Source of the DNA: Erythrobacter sp. UBA1916
GTDB taxonomy: Bacteria > Pseudomonadota > Alphaproteobacteria > Sphingomonadales > Sphingomonadaceae
DNA length: 64,000 nt
Direction: 5' to 3'
Assembly (NCBI GenBank): GCA_002337385.1
Contig: DDFY01000032.1
Coordinates: 62,001 to 126,000, forward strand
The notes beneath the pieces were generated by a model that saw only the letters and a list, made by a program, of their open reading frames with translations, was not told the origin of the DNA and searched no databases. Below are positions 41,676 through 49,608 of the stretch, one piece after another. How positions within the stretch are numbered: the stretch's first letter is position 1; each line of letters starts with the position of its first letter. The position numbers were made by a program, and so were the translations under genes.

Positions 41676-42791
41676 ATGCTTGTCGGAACCGTCAAAGAGA
41701 TCAAGAACCACGAATATCGCGTCGGCTTGACTCCGGAAAGTGCTCAGGAGCTGATCGTGAATGGTCACGAGGTGTGGGTGGAAACTGGCGCCGGTGACGG
41801 CATCGGGTCGAGCGACGAAGACTACATCGCTGCCGGTGCGACGATCAAACAGACGGCAGCCGAGATTTTCGCCGCTTGCGAGATGATCGTGAAGGTGAAG
41901 GAGCCGCAGGCCGTCGAACGTGCGCAGCTGCGCAAGGGCCAGATCCTTTACACCTATCTGCACCTCGCTCCCGATGCGGAACAGACCGCCGATCTGGTGA
42001 AGTCGGGCGTCACCGCCATTGCCTACGAGACCGTTACAGGTCCGGGCAATTCGCTGCCGCTGCTTAAGCCGATGAGCCAGGTTGCCGGTCGCATGTCGAT
42101 TCAGGCCGGTGCGACGGCCTTGCAGAAGGCACAGGGCGGACGCGGCGTGATGCTTGGCGGCGTGCCGGGTGTGCTGCCGGGCAAGGTCGTGGTGATCGGC
42201 GGCGGCGTGGTGGGCGTCAATGCGGCGCAGATGGCCGTGGGCATGGGCGCCGACGTCACCATTCTCGACCGCGACCTGACCGTGCTTGAACGGCTCGACA
42301 ACCACTTCGAAGGCCGGGCCCATACGCTGTTTTCGAACCAGGCCGCGCTGGCAGCTCAGATCGCCGAGGCAGATCTGGTCGTGGGCGCGGTGCTGATCCC
42401 GGGTGCAGCCGCACCGAAGCTCGTCACGCGCGAGATGCTGTCGACGATGCAGCCCGGCGCCGTTCTTGTTGATGTCGCGATCGATCAGGGCGGGTGTTTC
42501 GAAACTTCGAAAGCCACCACCCATGCCGAGCCGACCTACATGGTCGACGGCATCGTTCACTACTGCGTTGCCAACATGCCGGGCGCTGTTGCGCGCACCA
42601 GCACCTATGCGCTCAACAATGCCACCCTTCCGCATGCTATCCGTATCGCCAACAAGGGCTGGAAGGCGGCGCTCAAGGCAGACCCCCATCTTGCCGAGGG
42701 TCTTAACGTGCACGAAGGCCAAGTCACCTACGAGGCCGTGGCGCGCGATCTCGGCTATGACTACGTGCCGGTAGACAAGCTGCTGGGATAA
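41676..42791 (+). CDS. ald: Alanine dehydrogenase (371 aa)
   Basis: Interconverts L-alanine and pyruvate plus ammonia with NAD. Seen: MLVGTVKEIKNHEYRVGLTP at the N-terminus, Lys75 (IVKVKEPQ) and His96 (TYLHLAPD) at the positions of the known catalytic residues, the NAD motif VVVIGGGVVGVNAA, and GGCFETSKATTH. Length 371 is canonical. AGGAGAAAAG precedes the ATG. It is regulated by the divergent Lrp protein. In this island it can regenerate pyruvate for the class III transaminase and release ammonia. Confidence 0.96.
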   Translation: MLVGTVKEIKNHEYRVGLTPESAQELIVNGHEVWVETGAGDGIGSSDEDYIAAGATIKQTAAEIFAACEMIVKVKEPQAVERAQLRKGQILYTYLHLAPDAEQTADLVKSGVTAIAYETVTGPGNSLPLLKPMSQVAGRMSIQAGATALQKAQGGRGVMLGGVPGVLPGKVVVIGGGVVGVNAAQMAVGMGADVTILDRDLTVLERLDNHFEGRAHTLFSNQAALAAQIAEADLVVGAVLIPGAAAPKLVTREMLSTMQPGAVLVDVAIDQGGCFETSKATTHAEPTYMVDGIVHYCVANMPGAVARTSTYALNNATLPHAIRIANKGWKAALKADPHLAEGLNVHEGQVTYEAVARDLGYDYVPVDKLLG

Positions 42792-42827
42792 GCCCTGTCG
42801 ACGCTGTCGGGCATCCCGAAAGTTCTG

Positions 42828-42860
42828 ACCGCGGCCTGCGCCAAAAGCTCGGGCCGCGGT
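42828..42860 (+). terminator. Possible hairpin after ald
   Basis: ACCGCGGCC (42828-42836) pairs with GGCCGCGGT (42852-42860), 37 bases after the ald stop. There is no T tract, so termination is uncertain. The rest of 42792-43006 shows no gene. Confidence 0.35.
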
Positions 42861-43006
42861 TCGTTCAGATTAAGCAGACACGGAGCGGCCTCATCACTGA
42901 TCTCGGCCTTCACCGGGGCGCCTCGGATCACGACCTGCTGGCCCAATTCGCGCAGTCAGTCTGCCTGAGGCAATCCGCGCCATGGTCCGAGGAATTGCCG
43001 TCACCT

Positions 43007-43390
43007 TCAATCGTCGTCGTTTGACGAAGGGTCGGGCACCCGTTCGAAGGTCTTGAACGGATAGCGCTGGCCATCGACATAGATCGCCCCGAACTTGTCG
43101 AGCGTGCCGGTTGGCCCAGCATCGATGCCGATGAACATCTCGTAGGGCAGGTCGAAGGCAGGGCTGTACAACTCCGCCCGATACCAGTTGCGGTGGACGT
43201 CCTGAATATAGACGGCATCGCGGCCGTCGGGGCGCCAGTCACGGATGCCGGTCGTGTTGGCGAAGGGGATGCGAGCCGGCTGATCTGCTTCTTCGGACTG
43301 CGCTGCTTGGCCGTCCGTGCTCTGTGCGACAGCGACCGCGGGCGAAGCGACAATCGCCAGACTCGCCAATGCTAATGCGAGCTTTTTCAT
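43007..43390 (-). CDS. DUF6491-like secreted protein (127 aa)
   Basis: Signal peptide MKKLALALASLAIVASPAVA, then a compact ~100-residue domain with IPFANTTGIRDWRPDGRDAV and YIQDVHRNWYRAELYSP, as in DUF6491 proteins. Start at 43390 with AAGGAG eight bases upstream; an open frame to 43492 would run through the promoter. A consensus sigma54 promoter (43426-43441) lies 36 bases before the start, with an activator-type repeat at 43503-43520. It is therefore probably a target of the NtrC-type regulator at 49609. Function unknown; periplasmic. Confidence 0.72.
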   Translation of the reverse strand: MKKLALALASLAIVASPAVAVAQSTDGQAAQSEEADQPARIPFANTTGIRDWRPDGRDAVYIQDVHRNWYRAELYSPAFDLPYEMFIGIDAGPTGTLDKFGAIYVDGQRYPFKTFERVPDPSSNDDD

Positions 43391-43425
43391 GATCTTGCTC
43401 CTTTCTCTGCAATTGCACTGTGCAT

Positions 43426-43441
43426 TGCATAAGGCGTGCCA
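43426..43441 (-). promoter_or_regulatory. Sigma54 (-24/-12) promoter for the DUF6491 gene
   Basis: On the minus strand TGGCACG-CCTT-ATGCA, with GG and GC at the required spacing. It matches the consensus TGGCACG-N4-TTGCW at all positions except the first T of the -12 element. Confidence 0.75.
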
Positions 43442-43502
43442 GATACTAACATGCTGAACAGAAGGGATAAGTTCCCAAATGAGCGAAGGCATGATAGCAC
43501 AG

Positions 43503-43520
43503 TGGCGGAAATATCCACCA
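43503..43520. promoter_or_regulatory. Upstream activator site (18-base class)
   Basis: TGGCGGAAATATCCACCA, an imperfect inverted repeat 62 bases upstream of the sigma54 promoter at 43426-43441. It is very similar to TGGTGGAAATTTCAACCA at 49588. It is a likely binding site for the NtrC-type regulator; inference. Confidence 0.6.
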
Positions 43521-43557
43521 CCTGTGAGAAGGCTCGCGCAGCCCCTGCGGTGCTTCG

Positions 43558-45072
43558 CTATTGCGTGTCAGCGCTCTGCTGTGCGGTTTCAGACCATCCC
43601 CCGCCCAGCGCCTTGAACGTGGCGATCTCTGCCTGACGCAGCGAGAGGTCGCTTTCGGCCAGCGCCTGACGGGCCGCAAGCACGCCCTCGCGCGCTTGCC
43701 CAAGCGGGAGGAAATCGGTCAGCCCGGTATCGAAGCGGGTCTGGGCGGCGGCCTCGGCCACTTGCGCCTGCTCGAGTTGATCCTGCAGCGACTGGTTGTT
43801 CGCGCGCTGCGCCGCCAGCGTCGCCAGCGACTGCTCCACGTCGGCAAAGGCGCCAAGCACGCTCTGCCGATAGGACAGCGCGGCCTGCTGCGCCTGTTCG
43901 CGCGCGACTCCTTCCTTGGCTGCACCGCGCCCGAAATCGAGCAGGGGAAACGCCGCCTGCCCTTGCACCACCGTCTGCAGGCTGTCGGAAGAGACGAGGC
44001 TGCTCAGCGCACTGGAAATCAGGTCGACCACCCCGGTCAGCGAGATGTGAGGGAAGCGGTCGGCGCGGGCTACGCCGATCTGCGCGGTGGCGGCGGCGAG
44101 GTTGCGCTCGGCGGCGCGGATATCGGGCCGTCGCTGCAACAGCTCGGAGGGCAGGCCAGCCGGAATCGCGATGGCGGCTGGGGCCGCGCTGGCTTGCGGT
44201 CCGTCGAGGTCTGCGGGCAGGTTTTGCACCGTGGTGCCGAGCAAGACTGCGAGCGCGGCGCGCTGGGCGCGTTCGGAGCCTTGCAGCTGCGCCACCTGCG
44301 CCTGCGCCTGGGATAGCTGCGCCAGCGGCTGGGCCAGCTCGGCATCGGGGACCAGATCCTGCGCCACCTTGGCCCGGAGCGCATCGACCTCGGCGCTGCG
44401 CACATCTGCCAGTTGCTGGGCCAGCACCTGCTGCGCTTGCAGCTCGCGCAGGGTGAACAGCGTGCGCGCAACCTCGGCGGTGAGGCGCACCTGCGTATCG
44501 CGCTGTGACCATTCGCTGGCCGCGAGATTGGCTCTGGCGGCTTCACTGGCGCGGCGCGCACCGCCGAATATGTCGGGCTCCCAGCTGGCATCGAAGCCGG
44601 CGCTGAAGGTGGAGAAGCCTTGCCCCGGAAGGCCCGGGCTGGCTGTCGCTGAGCCGCCGCCCGATGAACCACCACCCGATCCGCTCTGGCCGCCACCCAG
44701 CGCGCTTGCCAGCGAGGACAGGCCGCTGTTCTCGCTGAGGTCGGTGTGGTTGGCCGAGGCGGTGGCATCGACTTCGGGCAGGGCGCTGGCCTTGGCCGCA
44801 GCGAGGCGATAGCGCGCCTCGGCTATGCGCGAGCTGGCGATCTGGACGTCGATGTTGCTGGCGAGCGCCTGCTCCACCAGCTGGTCGAGCACCGGATCAT
44901 CGAACTGCTGCCACCACTGGGCCAGCTCGGCATCGGCTGCGGCAGGGCGCGGGGCCGGATCGTTGGCATAGGCCGCCGGGGCCGCCACCTCGGGGCGCAC
45001 ATAGTCCGGGCCCACGGTGCAGGCGCCCAGCGCCAGACACAGCGCGCAGGTGGCAAGCAGGGATCGTTGCAT
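43558..45072 (-). CDS. Outer membrane factor lipoprotein of an efflux pump (OprM/NodT family, 504 aa)
   Basis: Signal peptide with lipobox (LALGACTVGPDYVRP, Cys18). Two long helical repeats contain ELLQRRPDIRAAERNLAAATAQIGVARADRFP-type sequence, and SLQTVVQGQAAFPLLDFGRG is the second family hallmark. These trimers form the outer-membrane exit duct of tripartite pumps. The frame is open to 45870, but the lipoprotein start at 45072 is clear and follows emrB by 11 bases. Last gene of the emrA-emrB-OMF operon. Confidence 0.92.
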   Translation of the reverse strand: MQRSLLATCALCLALGACTVGPDYVRPEVAAPAAYANDPAPRPAAADAELAQWWQQFDDPVLDQLVEQALASNIDVQIASSRIAEARYRLAAAKASALPEVDATASANHTDLSENSGLSSLASALGGGQSGSGGGSSGGGSATASPGLPGQGFSTFSAGFDASWEPDIFGGARRASEAARANLAASEWSQRDTQVRLTAEVARTLFTLRELQAQQVLAQQLADVRSAEVDALRAKVAQDLVPDAELAQPLAQLSQAQAQVAQLQGSERAQRAALAVLLGTTVQNLPADLDGPQASAAPAAIAIPAGLPSELLQRRPDIRAAERNLAAATAQIGVARADRFPHISLTGVVDLISSALSSLVSSDSLQTVVQGQAAFPLLDFGRGAAKEGVAREQAQQAALSYRQSVLGAFADVEQSLATLAAQRANNQSLQDQLEQAQVAEAAAQTRFDTGLTDFLPLGQAREGVLAARQALAESDLSLRQAEIATFKALGGGWSETAQQSADTQ

Positions 45073-45083
45073 AACGGATTTCC

Positions 45084-46691
45084 TCAAATTGGGGCGGCGG
45101 CGCTGTCGCCGGGCTTTGGCCCGCGCACCAGCAGCGCGAGCGGGAGTACGATCACGATAAGAAGTGAAACGATTTGATAGACATCGACATAGGCAAGGAA
45201 GCTGGCCTGCCGCACCAGTTCGCGATAGACCGCGCCTAGGGCCTCCTTCTGCGGCAAGCCGTTGAGCGCCGCGTGGGACAGATAGTCGCGCAGGTTCGGG
45301 TTCAGCATGTTGACGTTCTCGGTCAGCACCGACTGGTTGGTCTGCGAGCTGGTGGCGAGGATCGTCTGCGCCACCGAGATGCCCACGCTGCCGCCGATAT
45401 TGCGGAACACGTTCAGCAGCGCCGAGGCATCGGTGGTCTGGTCCGGTTTCAGCCCGACATAGGCGATGGTGTTCACCGTCACGAAGATGAAGGGCAGCGA
45501 AATCGTCTGAAACAGCCGGGCGGTGGACAGATCGAAGAAGGTCGATTGCGTGCTGAGCGTGGTGAAATGCCAAAGGCCTGCTGCCACCATCAGGAAACCG
45601 GGCACCACCATCAGGCGCGGATCGACATTGCCTGCCAGCCGCCCGGCGAGCGGCATCATGATGATCGTGCCGACCCCGCCGACGCTGAGCGCGAGGCCTG
45701 CCTGAAAGGCGGTGTAGCCGAACACCTGCTGGAACATCTGCGGGATGATCTGGGTCGAGCCGAACAGGATCACCCCGACCATGAAAATCAGCGCGATGAC
45801 GATGGCGAACTGGCGATTGGCCAGCAGCCGCAGGCGCACGACCGGTTGCGGATGGCGCAGCTCCCACCACACCAATGTCGCGAGGCTGGCCACGGTCACA
45901 ATGGTGAAGATCAGGATCGTGGTGCTCGAAAACCAGTCCTTGGTCTGGCCCTCTGCCAGCACATAAGTCAGGCTGCCGAGACCCAGCGCGACCAGCACCA
46001 GGCCCTGCCAGTCGAACTCAATGCCACTTGCCAGCCGTTCTTTACGCTCGCGTTCCAGCACCTCGGGTTCGACCACGAAGTGGTGCACCAGCAGCAGCGA
46101 CAGCAGGCCGAAGGGCAGGTTCACCAGGAAGATCCAGTGCCATGACATCGCATCGGTGATGTAACCGCCGACCGTCGGCCCCAGGATCGGGCCGACCACC
46201 ACCACCACGGCATAGGCGGCAAAGGCCATGCCCCGCTTTTCCGGAGGGAAGCTGTCGGCCAGCATCGATTGCTCGCTCACTGCCAGCCCGCCGCCGCCAA
46301 CCCCCTGTAGTATGCGGAACAGCACGAGCACCGGCAGGTTGGGGGCCAAGGCACAGAGTAACGATGCCCCCGTGAACAGCGCGACGGAGATCATGTAGTA
46401 GCGCTTGCGCCCGATCATGTCGCTCAGCCAGCTGCTAATCGGGATGACCACGGCATTGGCAATCAGGAAGGCCGTCAGCGTCCAGGTCGAGGCGCGCACG
46501 GAAATGCCGAGACTGCCCGCGATATGCGGCAAGGCGACGTTGACGATGGTGGAATCGAGCACGACCATGAAGGTCGCGATCGAGATCACCCCGGTCAGGA
46601 TCCACGGGTTGTGCTCACCAGCAGCGGACCGTTCGCCGTTCCACTTCTGGGACGGGCCGCTGCCCGCCGCCGCAGCTGTGCTGTCTGCCAT
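45084..46691 (-). CDS. emrB: DHA2-family MFS drug exporter EmrB-type (535 aa)
   Basis: A 14-helix proton-driven multidrug exporter. Seen: TGVISIATFMVVLDSTIVNVALP, the classical motif C region LQGVGGGGLAVSEQSMLAD, and YAVVVVVGPILGPTVGGYI, which is motif C of antiporters. It lies directly after emrA with no gap and before the outer membrane factor, so the three make an EmrAB-TolC-like pump. Typical substrates are hydrophobic weak acids and uncouplers. The sigma54 promoter before emrA should drive it. Confidence 0.94.
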   Translation of the reverse strand: MADSTAAAAGSGPSQKWNGERSAAGEHNPWILTGVISIATFMVVLDSTIVNVALPHIAGSLGISVRASTWTLTAFLIANAVVIPISSWLSDMIGRKRYYMISVALFTGASLLCALAPNLPVLVLFRILQGVGGGGLAVSEQSMLADSFPPEKRGMAFAAYAVVVVVGPILGPTVGGYITDAMSWHWIFLVNLPFGLLSLLLVHHFVVEPEVLERERKERLASGIEFDWQGLVLVALGLGSLTYVLAEGQTKDWFSSTTILIFTIVTVASLATLVWWELRHPQPVVRLRLLANRQFAIVIALIFMVGVILFGSTQIIPQMFQQVFGYTAFQAGLALSVGGVGTIIMMPLAGRLAGNVDPRLMVVPGFLMVAAGLWHFTTLSTQSTFFDLSTARLFQTISLPFIFVTVNTIAYVGLKPDQTTDASALLNVFRNIGGSVGISVAQTILATSSQTNQSVLTENVNMLNPNLRDYLSHAALNGLPQKEALGAVYRELVRQASFLAYVDVYQIVSLLIVIVLPLALLVRGPKPGDSAAAPI

Positions 46692-47765
46692 TTAGCGCAC
46701 CGTGATCGTGGGCACGACCGACATGCCCGGGCCGATTGCCAGGTCTTTCGGCAGCGGCTTGTCGAACATGATGCGCACGGGCACGCGCTGCACCACCTTC
46801 ACGAAGTTGCCGGTGGCATTCTGCGCGGGCAGCAGCTGGAATTCCTGTCCGGCGGCGCGCTGGATCGATTCCACCTTGCCGCTGAAGTGTCGGCCGGGAT
46901 AGGCGTCGATGGTGATGTCGACCGGGTCGCCGACCTTGATGTTCACCAGCTGCGTTTCCTTGAAATTGGCCGTCACCCACATCTGATCGGGCACCAGCGC
47001 CATCAGGTCCATGCCCGGTGCGACATAGGAACCGGTGTTGATCGACAGGTTGGCGATCGAGCCGGACATGGGCGCGACGATGTGGGTCTGGTCAAGCGAG
47101 ACCTGCCCGCCTTGCGCCTGCGCCTCGGCAGAGCGGATCGCGGCCTCGGCGGACTGCATGGCCGAGCGCGCGCCCGAGAGCTGGGCGCGGGCGGCTTCGG
47201 CCGCGCCTTGGGCCGATGTCAGGGCCGCCTTCGCGGTGTCGAGCGTGGTTTGCGCGCTGTCGAGGTCGTTGGCCGCCACGCTGCCCCGGTTCATGTCGCG
47301 CGCGGCGGTCAGGCGCGCGAGGTTGCTGCGGGCATTGTTGTAGCGGGCCTGCGCTTCGCTGACGTCGGCGTTGGCGCGGTGCAGCGCGGCCTGTGCGCTC
47401 TGCGCGTTGGCACGGGTGGAGGCGGCCTGTGCGCGCGCCTCGCTCACCCCGGCTTTCTGGCGGGCAACCACGGGCATCACATTGTCAGGCGCAATCGTGG
47501 CGAGCAGCGTGCCGGCGGCGACATGGTCGTTGGGCTGGACCGGCAATTCGCTCACGATGCCAGCGATCTGCGGAGCGATGCGGACCACCTGGGCATCGAT
47601 AAAGGCATCGTCGGTGGATTCGTAGTTGCGCGCATGGAGCCACCAGGCGACGCCGCCCGCTGCCGCCAATACCAGCACGACCAGGCCGATCATCAAAAAG
47701 CCCTTCTTGCGGCCCGGCTTGTCGCTTTCCTGGTGTGCAGTGTCGTCTTGCTCTTTGGCGTCCAT
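46692..47765 (-). CDS. emrA: EmrA/HlyD-type periplasmic adaptor (357 aa)
   Basis: One N-terminal membrane helix (FLMIGLVVLVLAAAGGVAW), then DAFIDAQVVRIAPQIAGIVS, the biotinyl-lipoyl-like half, a long alanine-rich coiled coil (about residues 100-210), the second half with THIVAPMSGSIANLSINTGS, and the barrel segment NIKVGDPVDITIDAYPGRHF. The start at 47765 has AAGGAG ten bases upstream; the frame open to 47840 would include the promoter. First gene of the pump operon, preceded by a sigma54 promoter at 47824-47839. Confidence 0.93.
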   Translation of the reverse strand: MDAKEQDDTAHQESDKPGRKKGFLMIGLVVLVLAAAGGVAWWLHARNYESTDDAFIDAQVVRIAPQIAGIVSELPVQPNDHVAAGTLLATIAPDNVMPVVARQKAGVSEARAQAASTRANAQSAQAALHRANADVSEAQARYNNARSNLARLTAARDMNRGSVAANDLDSAQTTLDTAKAALTSAQGAAEAARAQLSGARSAMQSAEAAIRSAEAQAQGGQVSLDQTHIVAPMSGSIANLSINTGSYVAPGMDLMALVPDQMWVTANFKETQLVNIKVGDPVDITIDAYPGRHFSGKVESIQRAAGQEFQLLPAQNATGNFVKVVQRVPVRIMFDKPLPKDLAIGPGMSVVPTITVR

Positions 47766-47823
47766 CGAGTGAGTGCTCCTTGTCGCCCCGCGAAGCGTCG
47801 CGGGACCATTCGAGATCGGTGTG

Positions 47824-47839
47824 TGCAATGAGTGTGCCA
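47824..47839 (-). promoter_or_regulatory. Sigma54 (-24/-12) promoter for the emrA-emrB-OMF operon
   Basis: On the minus strand TGGCACA-CTCA-TTGCA, a full match to the -24/-12 core. It predicts a start site near 47812. A GC-rich hairpin (CCCGCGA/TCGCGGG) lies in the leader at about 47788-47805. The intergenic stretch 47766-48187 holds no gene. Confidence 0.85.
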
Positions 47840-47913
47840 CTTGCTGGAAAGGCGCAAAGCCCGGGTCTTTCCCGTATTCGGCTGTCGCTGCTGGCCTAAA
47901 TCAACCAGCAAGA

Positions 47914-47929
47914 TGGTTGATATCAACCA
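47914..47929. promoter_or_regulatory. Perfect 16-bp activator palindrome upstream of emrA
   Basis: TGGTTGATATCAACCA is a perfect palindrome 75 bases upstream of the sigma54 promoter. A half-site TCAACCA occurs again at 47901. It is the best-conserved member of a family found at all five sigma54 promoters here. Confidence 0.75.
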
Positions 47930-48187
47930 CCCCTGCGACCTGGGCGGTCTATCTTTCGGGCACGATTTGGAAGCGGGTTAAACTTCGGCTGACGCGAATT
48001 GAATGCAAGTGCCGCCGACAATCTACCGTGTGGGGGAATGCACAGGATCGCCGACGACACTTGCGTCTTTCGGCCATGGCAAACGGCAGCTTTTTAGCTG
48101 TCCGGCAGGCCGAAGACATAGAGTTTGGCGGTACCCTCCTTGGCCGGGCAAAGGGGAGTGACCTTGCCGAGGGGGCGCCGCCAGCGG

Positions 48188-48847
48188 CTACAGCAGGGGG
48201 TCTGGCTGCGCCTCGGCGAGCGGTATGTCCGCTGCGCCCCAATGTCCTTTGCGATGGGTGACGTGGACATTGCTGCCGCCCAGATCGCGCAATTGACCGA
48301 CCACGGCATCGTTGCCGTCCTGATCACCCGTCAGCGTGACCCACAAGACGAGGCCGCCGGCTTCCATCTGGCTGGCAATCTGGTCCCTGTGCGTCTGGTC
48401 GAGAATGCGGCTGATCAGGTATCCACCGCCGCTGCCCACAGCGCCCACGACGATGGCGGAAGCGAGCGCGATGCCCAGCGTGCCGCCACTGGCCATGACC
48501 GCGATCAGACCAGCCATGGCTCCGCCATAGCCCGGAAGGGAGATGATCGCGGACTTCGCTTCGGGTAGGACTTCATCCTCACCGGGATTGCCGCGAGGCG
48601 CCTCGTCGAGATCGACCAGGTGGTGGACCCAGTTGCGCACCTCTCCTGCTGCCGCAGTTGCTGGGAGCCGACCAAGAACCGAAATACGCGAACGATCGAC
48701 ACCGCTTTCCTGAAGGCCGATTATCGCCTGCTCCAAGCTTTCCTCGCTCGGGAAGAGAGCCACCGCTTCGCTGATGGCAAACGAACGATCAGTTGCCTCT
48801 TCGATGGTCTCGCGCTGAGGGTCGATGGACCTTGTATTCGTAGTCAT
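48188..48847 (-). CDS. YflT/DUF1269-like membrane stress protein (219 aa)
   Basis: The N-terminal ferredoxin-like segment FPSEESLEQAIIGLQESGVD followed by RSRISVLG resembles the YflT/general stress protein 17M domain. A Gly-rich hydrophobic hairpin follows (AAMAGLIAVMASGGTLGIAL-type, about residues 108-150), then a second beta-rich part LVLWVTLTGDQDGNDAVVGQ. It is 1 base after the YfdX-like gene, so it belongs to the operon driven by the sigma54 promoter at 49510-49525. A DUF1269 protein of similar design lies at 54108 under another such promoter. Membrane-associated; function unknown. Confidence 0.6.
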   Translation of the reverse strand: MTTNTRSIDPQRETIEEATDRSFAISEAVALFPSEESLEQAIIGLQESGVDRSRISVLGRLPATAAAGEVRNWVHHLVDLDEAPRGNPGEDEVLPEAKSAIISLPGYGGAMAGLIAVMASGGTLGIALASAIVVGAVGSGGGYLISRILDQTHRDQIASQMEAGGLVLWVTLTGDQDGNDAVVGQLRDLGGSNVHVTHRKGHWGAADIPLAEAQPDPLL

Positions 48848-48848
48848 C

Positions 48849-49466
48849 TTATTCTGCCTCGGCTTCTTCGCCGTTGATGGCGAAGGTGATTGCGCCGCGG
48901 GCGGCCTTGATGGCTTCTTCCGTTTTGGACTTGTCGGAGCTGTCGGCTGCGGTGAGAGCCGCGTCGATATTCTTGATCACCGCTTGCGTATCGACGTTGA
49001 GATCGCCGAAGTTGATCGTGTAGTCCTGAAGCGCCAGCGGCGTTGTCGAATTCCCTCGCGAAATGGTCATCGCGCCAGCTTCCGCGCCAGCCGGGTCGGC
49101 CGTGCCAAAGGTTTCCACGTCAGTGTCCGGCGAGAAGCGATTCACGATCACGGCTTCCTGCGCCACGATGATGGGCTGGTCGGTGTTCGGTGCCGCCTCG
49201 GCGACGCCCTGAAACTCCGACTTTGCCGCTTCGAGCGAAGCCTTCGCGACATCGAAATCGTCAATGCTGATAGCAGTCGCGGCTGCGTCGAGGTGGGCTA
49301 TGCCGGTTCGTGCATGGGTCAGAGCTGCATCTCCCGAAGGAGCGTTCATGGCGACGTCGGTCGATGTCACCGAGATAGGCTGCGTTGCTTCATAGCCATA
49401 GACGGCCAGCCCGCCGACAACGAGCGCCGCAATGGCGATCACAGTGGTTCGCGCGGTAGTGTTCAT
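48849..49466 (-). CDS. YfdX-like secreted or membrane-anchored helical protein (205 aa)
   Basis: The N-terminal hydrophobic segment (VIAIAALVVGGLAVYGYEA) is a signal peptide or anchor. The mature part is helix-rich, with repeated A-x-x-x-L patterns: ALTHARTGIAHLDAAATAIS and DFDVAKASLEAAKSEFQGV near the front, and VDTQAVIKNIDAALTAADSS near the end. This resembles YfdX-family periplasmic acid-stress proteins, but the match is weak. It is the first gene after the sigma54 promoter at 49510-49525 and is followed by the YflT-like gene. Confidence 0.5.
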   Translation of the reverse strand: MNTTARTTVIAIAALVVGGLAVYGYEATQPISVTSTDVAMNAPSGDAALTHARTGIAHLDAAATAISIDDFDVAKASLEAAKSEFQGVAEAAPNTDQPIIVAQEAVIVNRFSPDTDVETFGTADPAGAEAGAMTISRGNSTTPLALQDYTINFGDLNVDTQAVIKNIDAALTAADSSDKSKTEEAIKAARGAITFAINGEEAEAE

Positions 49467-49509
49467 GGGACATCCCTTACTCTTGCAGTTGAACTTTCAG
49501 CCAACAGTT

Positions 49510-49525
49510 AGCAAGGGATGTGCCA
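49510..49525 (-). promoter_or_regulatory. Sigma54 (-24/-12) promoter for the YfdX-like/YflT-like operon
   Basis: On the minus strand TGGCACA-TCCC-TTGCT, a full match to TGGCAC-N5-TTGCW. An AT-rich spacer (49526-49565) suited to IHF bending separates it from the activator repeat at 49588. Confidence 0.85.
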
Positions 49526-49587
49526 ACAATATATCACTTTGAAAAAGCTATATAAAAATAGAACATCGCGCGGTTAGGAGGCGATCG

Positions 49588-49605
49588 TGGTGGAAATTTC
49601 AACCA
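49588..49605. promoter_or_regulatory. Upstream activator site (18-base class)
   Basis: TGGTGGAAATTTCAACCA, an inverted repeat with one mismatched pair, 63 bases upstream of the sigma54 promoter and 3 bases beyond the end of the response-regulator gene. It is likely bound by that regulator; inference. Confidence 0.65.
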
Positions 49606-49608
49606 CCA

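Noticed and set aside
45073..45870. Possible fusion of an EmrB fragment to the outer membrane factor
   Set aside because: The extra ~265 codons are emrB read in another frame; the lipoprotein signal at 45072 marks the true start.
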